Assembly: GCA_030248135.1 (NCBI GenBank) | Contig: JASANC010003433.1 | Location: forward strand, 1 to 64,000 | Length of the DNA stretch: 64,000 nucleotides | Reading direction: 5' to 3' | DNA from: Theristus sp. LFF4_11 | Lineage: Eukaryota > Nematoda > Chromadorea > Monhysterida > Xyalidae | In this document: in pieces, positions 59,483-64,000 of the stretch | How positions within the stretch are numbered: the first letter of the stretch is position 1 | Layout: each line of letters begins with the position of its first letter | Made by a program: the position numbers and the translations under genes | The notes under the pieces: model-generated | Seen by the model: the letters and a program-made list of their open reading frames with translations, nothing else | Told to the model about the DNA's origin: nothing | The model's database searches: none

Positions 59483-59723
59483 TTCTCACAACAGAATTTT
59501 ATTGATTTTGTTTTCCTTGAGCGCTGGAAATGATCCTTGCCCTGTTTTCTTGATTTCTCAATATGATCGCCCGATTTCTCTCAGTAGCTTCTGCTTGATA
59601 ATAATCCAAGTCGCAGCAATTATAAGTCACAGCTGTTATAACCTGAAAAGAGCTTCTTTTTCTCTTTTGTTCCGCCACTTGCCTAGCTAGGACTTTTGAA
59701 CTCAACCGGTGGCCCAAAACTCA

Positions 59724-61861
59724 TCTATCTATACTACTAAAACAGGAAGACCGTGTGTCTTAGCGTGTCAATTTTGGTCGATTTGAATTGGCGCCAATCT
59801 ATTCTGAGTTTGCCGACCGTGTGTCTTAGCGTGTCAATTTTGGTCGATTTGAATTGGCGCCAATCTATTCTGAGTTTGCCATATATGTCATCATCTTCAA
59901 CTGCACTCCACTTTTAATTCAAGATTCACGGGTTTCTTTCACTCTCTCTGTTCTGTAAAAAGTCCTAATCATCATCATTCTCATGCAATGAAAACAATCG
60001 ACCACTTTGATTTAGCTGTTGCTGCTGTTTGCCATCTATTATCTTTCTTATTAAGCGGGTCCCAATCAATATGCGTTTGCACGCAAAGATAGAGAGGCCA
60101 TGATCGACGGCGAAGCAATGGAACACGGTCCACATACAATCGACCAACTCTTTAACGAAGATTGATTTTTGTTTCTTTGAGCGGGAATGACTGTTAATTG
60201 TCGCTCATCATCAAAAGATTGTTTTTTGATACTTTAAACGGGAATGATTTTTTAATATTTTGAACGGGAATAGCAATTGAGTGTTGCTGATCAAAGATTG
60301 TTTTATTATACTTTTAACGGTCATGACAGTGAAATGCAACTGACTAAAAAGATTGAAAGATTGCTTTTTAAATGGGATAGTTCTTGCTGATTATAATACA
60401 AGATTGTTTTTGTTATACTGAAAAGAAATGACAGCAAAATTCAGCTGACTGAAACAGATTACTTTTAGTTTTTTTAATATTTTAAACCGGTGTATCGGTT
60501 GATTGTTGCAGATCAAACAACGTTTTTTTTGATCAGAAATGGTAGTTGAACGACATTTGACGACATGGAAAAGCTAACAAAACAAGATTGATTTTTGATA
60601 TTTTGAGGGGAATGGCTGTTAATTGTCGCTGATCAAAGATTTTTTGATACTTTAAACGGGAATGACAGTGGAATACCAAAAAGAACGAAACGACTATTAA
60701 GCGACATTGAAGAAGGTAACAAATCAGAGTTTTTCTTGATACTTTAAATGGCAGTTGTTTGTTGCTGATTAAAAAAGATGGTTTTTCACATTTTGAATGG
60801 CAATGCAGTTATGATTGTGTTGCTACTCTTGCTTGCAGATCAAAAAATATTACATAAATAAAAAATAAAAATGGCATTTATATGGCAAACAAAACGTAAC
60901 GCACGATGGGCAACTGAAAATTGTTGCTGCTCAAAACTTGACGAGCGACTGCGAAAGGTGCAACAAAACCGTCTCTGAAAAAAGTTAGTTTTTTAATTGG
61001 GTCGAAATGGCATTTACCATTCATTTTCACTTTGCAAAATGTTTGGTTTTGGTCATGTTGGGGTAAACGGGTTAAAAGAAGCAATGACTGCAAAACGAAA
61101 TTATAAATGTCACTTTTTTGTTTCTTCCATTCATTTTCACTTTGCTAAGAAGGCTTGGCTTAGGTAAACGGGTAAAAGAAGCATTAGCTTTTTAAAACGG
61201 GTAATTGAAAAAAACGTTAATTTTTATGTTTTTATTCAATCTTACTTCACATACAAAAAGGCTTGACTTAGGTTAGGGTGAACGGGTAAAAATAGCAAAA
61301 TCATAAACTTCGCATTTTTACTTTGCAAAAAAGGATTGGCTTAGGTAAACGGGTAAAAGAAGCGTTAGCTTTTTGAAACGGGTAATTGGAAAAAACGTTA
61401 ATTTTTATGTTTTTATTCAATCTTACTTCACATACAAAAAGGCTTGACTTAGGTTAGGGCGAACGGGGAAAAATAGCAAAATCATAAACTTCGCATTTTC
61501 ACTTTACAAAAAAGGCTTGGCTTAGGTAAACGGGTGAAAAAAGCATTAGCTTTTTAAAACTGGTAAATGAAAAAAACGTGAGTTTTTATATTTTTTATTC
61601 AATTTTACTTCACTTACAAAAAGGCTTGCCTTCGGTTAGAGTGAACGGGTAAAAATAGCAAAATCATAAACTTCGCATTTTTTATTTATTTAAATAGATT
61701 AAAAAATATTGTATTGTTGGCGACTTCACGACAGCTCAAGGTAAATTTTCTTCAGGGTTATTATTCAGTAAACGTTACTGTTTATTCTTTCTAAGTCAAT
61801 GCCACTTCACCAAAAAGGCTTGGCATTGATTAAGCCACATACGCTCGGGTCAATTGGCTAG
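59724..61861 (+). mobile_element. Helitron-like non-autonomous element, copy 1
   Basis: Starts TCTATCTATACTACTAAAAC, a Helitron-type 5' end, and ends CTAG (61858-61861) after a weak hairpin (AGCCA...TGGCT). A second element with the same start follows immediately. It has no coding capacity. The first 190 bp contain a direct repeat of GACCGTGTGTCTTAGCGTGT. The interior is made of diverged units around GATCAAAGATTG..ACTTTAAACGGGAATGAC. Confidence 0.55.
61150..61680 (+). repeat. Minisatellite, about 181-bp period, about 3 units
   Basis: GGCTTGGCTTAGGTAAACGG recurs at 61152, 61333 (one mismatch) and 61514, with GGCTTGACTTAGGTTAGGG as a second conserved word in each unit. It is internal to Helitron-like copy 1. 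Confidence 0.85.
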
Positions 61862-64000
61862 TCTATCTATCTATACTACTAAAACAGGAAGACCGTGTGT
61901 CTTAGCGTGTCAATTTTGGTCGATTTGAATTGGCGCCAAGCTATTCTGAATTTGCCATATATATATCATCATCTCTAGCTGCACTCCATTTTTAATGATT
62001 ATTCATGAGAATTTTTTACTCTCTATGTTCTGTAAAAGTCCTAATCATCATCATTCTTATGCAATGAAAACAATCGACAACTTTGATTTGGCTGTTGCTG
62101 CTGTTTGCCATCTATTATCTTTTTTATTAAACGGGCCACAATCAATATGCGTTTGCACGCAAAGATAGACAAAATTTTTTATGGCTGTGCGGCAATTTGA
62201 AATCACCGTAACTTGACGTATTCTGTCGGCAGATTCGTGCAAAAAAATTGGGGAAAAAGCTAATCAGAATCTTTCCTCACTAAATAATTTTATTTTATAT
62301 AGTATTCGAACTACGTTCGGGCGCGACACATCTTTTCAGCTGTGCGGCTTTTCCACACATCATTCAACATTACGCCGCCTCCTTTACACGAAAAGATAGA
62401 ACTTCAATCGAATTACAATAGCTAACAAGAAGTAATTAATTGTTTCTGAACAAAAAATAGACTGTAGTTCCACAAGATATAGATTGCAGCATCAACAAAG
62501 ATGTGGCCATGATCGACGGCGAAGCAGTGGAACGGTCCACATAAAATCGATCAATTTTTTAACGAGAGTAACAGTTGAATGATTCTGATCAGAAGAGGTT
62601 TTTTAAATATTTTGGACGGGAATTTTAAACGAAGCAGTTGGGTGTTGCTGATCAAAAATTGTTTTATCATACTTTTAACCGTCATGACAGTAAAATGCAA
62701 CTCACTAAGAAGCTTAAAAGATTGCTTTTTGAACGGGATAGCTGTTGCTGATCATACAAGATTGTTTTTATTATACTGAACAGAAATGACAGCGAAATGC
62801 AGCTGAATGAACCAGGTTGCTTTCAATTTTTTTAAATATTTTAAACCGGTATCAGCTGATTGTTGCTGATCAAACGACATGTTTTTTTAAATTTTTTTGA
62901 ACAGGAATAGCAAAGATTGATTTTGATGCTTTGAGCGGGAATGACTGTTAGTTGTCGCTCATCATCAAAAGATTGTTTTTTGATACCTTAAACGGGAATG
63001 ATTTTTTAATATTTTGAACGGGAAAAGCATTTGAGTGTTGCTGATCAAAGATTATTTTATTATACTTTTAACGGTCATGACAGTGAAATGAAACTGACTA
63101 AAAAGATTGAAAGATTTCTGCTGATTTTGAACGGGATTTCAAAAAGATTTTGAACATGATAGTTGTTGCTGATCATAATACAAGATTGTTTTTGTTATAC
63201 TAAAAAGAAATGAAAGCGAAATGCAGCTGACTAAAACAGATTGCTTTTAGTTTTTTAAATATTTTAAACCGGTATCGGTTGATTGTTCCAGATCAAACGA
63301 CGTTTTTTTTTAATTTTTTTGATTAGGAATGGTAGTTGAACGACATTTGACGACATGGAAAAGCTAACAAAATGAGATTGATTTTTGATATTTTGAGGGA
63401 ATGGCTGTTAATTGTCGCTGATCAAAGAACATTTTTGATACTTTAAACGGGAATGACAGTGGAATACAAAAAAGAATGAAACTACAATTAAGCGATATTG
63501 AAGAAGGTAACAAATCAGAGTTTATCTTGATACTTTAAATGGCAGTTGTTTGTTGCTGATTAAAAAAGATTGTTTTTCATATTTTGAATGGCAATGCAGT
63601 TATGATTGTGTTGCTACTGTTGCTTGCAGATCAAAGAATATTTACGCTGAATTAAAAAAACAGCGGTTCTCATCAAAATGATTGGCAAGTTGAAAAATAG
63701 TATCTGTGGCTCTGAATGATGCTGAAACAGCATTAACCAAACCACATAGTAATAAGTGATACGGTGACTAAATCAGGTTACGATTGAATCAACAGCAATA
63801 AAATCAGCAAAATCACATACTTGACAAAAAACACTGTTTTCAAAAAACTGAAATGCTATGATTTTCAAAAAGTAGAAGCATCGACAGATACGAGTTCTTT
63901 AAAAATGAACGTTCATTTCTATGGTAAATCAACAACAGTCGGTTGAAGCAGCTCAAAATCAAAATGCACTGCATTTTTAGTCCGGATCGTGGGCATAGGT
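61862..64000 (+). mobile_element. Helitron-like non-autonomous element, copy 2 (runs off window)
   Basis: Begins TCTATCTATCTATACTACTA directly after the CTAG of copy 1 and follows the same order: GACCGTGTGTCTTAGCGTGT, the CCTAATCATCATCATTCT block, then GATCAAAGATTG-type units to about 63640. An extra block at about 62175-62500 is absent from copy 1. No Rep/helicase is seen. The 3' end lies outside the window. Confidence 0.5.

Overview
This is a window of a eukaryotic, invertebrate animal genome. Coding sequence is broken into many short, GC-richer exons in AT-rich DNA, with GT-AG introns and U-rich TTTCAG/TTGCAG acceptors. Recurrent GTCTCGACACG/TACGGTAAC repeat motifs resemble ones I associate with nematodes, so a nematode is my best guess. 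This is an inference; another small invertebrate is not excluded.

Four host genes can be modelled, and each model closes in frame. (1) 7841-24805, + strand: an SLC4-family anion exchanger, 27 exons, about 1537 aa. (2) 25743-35085, - strand: a long protein with a WAVE-homology-like N-terminus and an SVYSCDHEGYFTSMHVDSGL motif, best explained as an NHS/GUK-holder homologue, 8 exons, about 1308 aa. It converges on the anion exchanger. (3) 38813-43985, - strand: TAF12 with a very long Q-rich N-terminus, about 460 aa. A tRNA-Ala(CGC) gene lies inside one of its introns on the opposite strand. (4) 46210-47044, - strand: TMEM107, a ciliary transition-zone protein of 141 aa, complete in four exons.

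The rest is dominated by mobile and foldback DNA. There is a foldback element (6126-7818) ending 22 bp before the anion-exchanger start codon. There is a hAT element with intact TIRs and an 8-bp target duplication (8591-10150), tRNA-like SINEs, a Harbinger-like MITE (20078-20225), a palindromic 148-bp array (16212-16979) and other inverted repeats. The right third (47-64 kb) is essentially a transposon field: a Penelope-like retroelement, G/C-tract repeats, a foldback with a SINE in its loop, a decayed LTR retrotransposon, and two head-to-tail Helitron-like elements.

The most interesting object is the Penelope-like element at 47574-52788. It has a GIY-YIG domain N-terminal to the reverse transcriptase (the permuted, Naiad/Chlamys-like order). 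It also has a separate upstream ORF1 resembling LINE-1 ORF1p (coiled coil, RRM-like, CTD) that is split by an intron. That intron carries a tandem array of paired hairpins with compensatory changes between units. The downstream terminal repeat region contains all the conserved strands of a hammerhead ribozyme, but in a non-canonical order. Two further observations stand out: dozens of dispersed GCTGATTGGYYG/CCAATCAGC motifs, often in close inverted pairs, and a duplicated fragment of an NHS-like exon inside a TAF12 intron.
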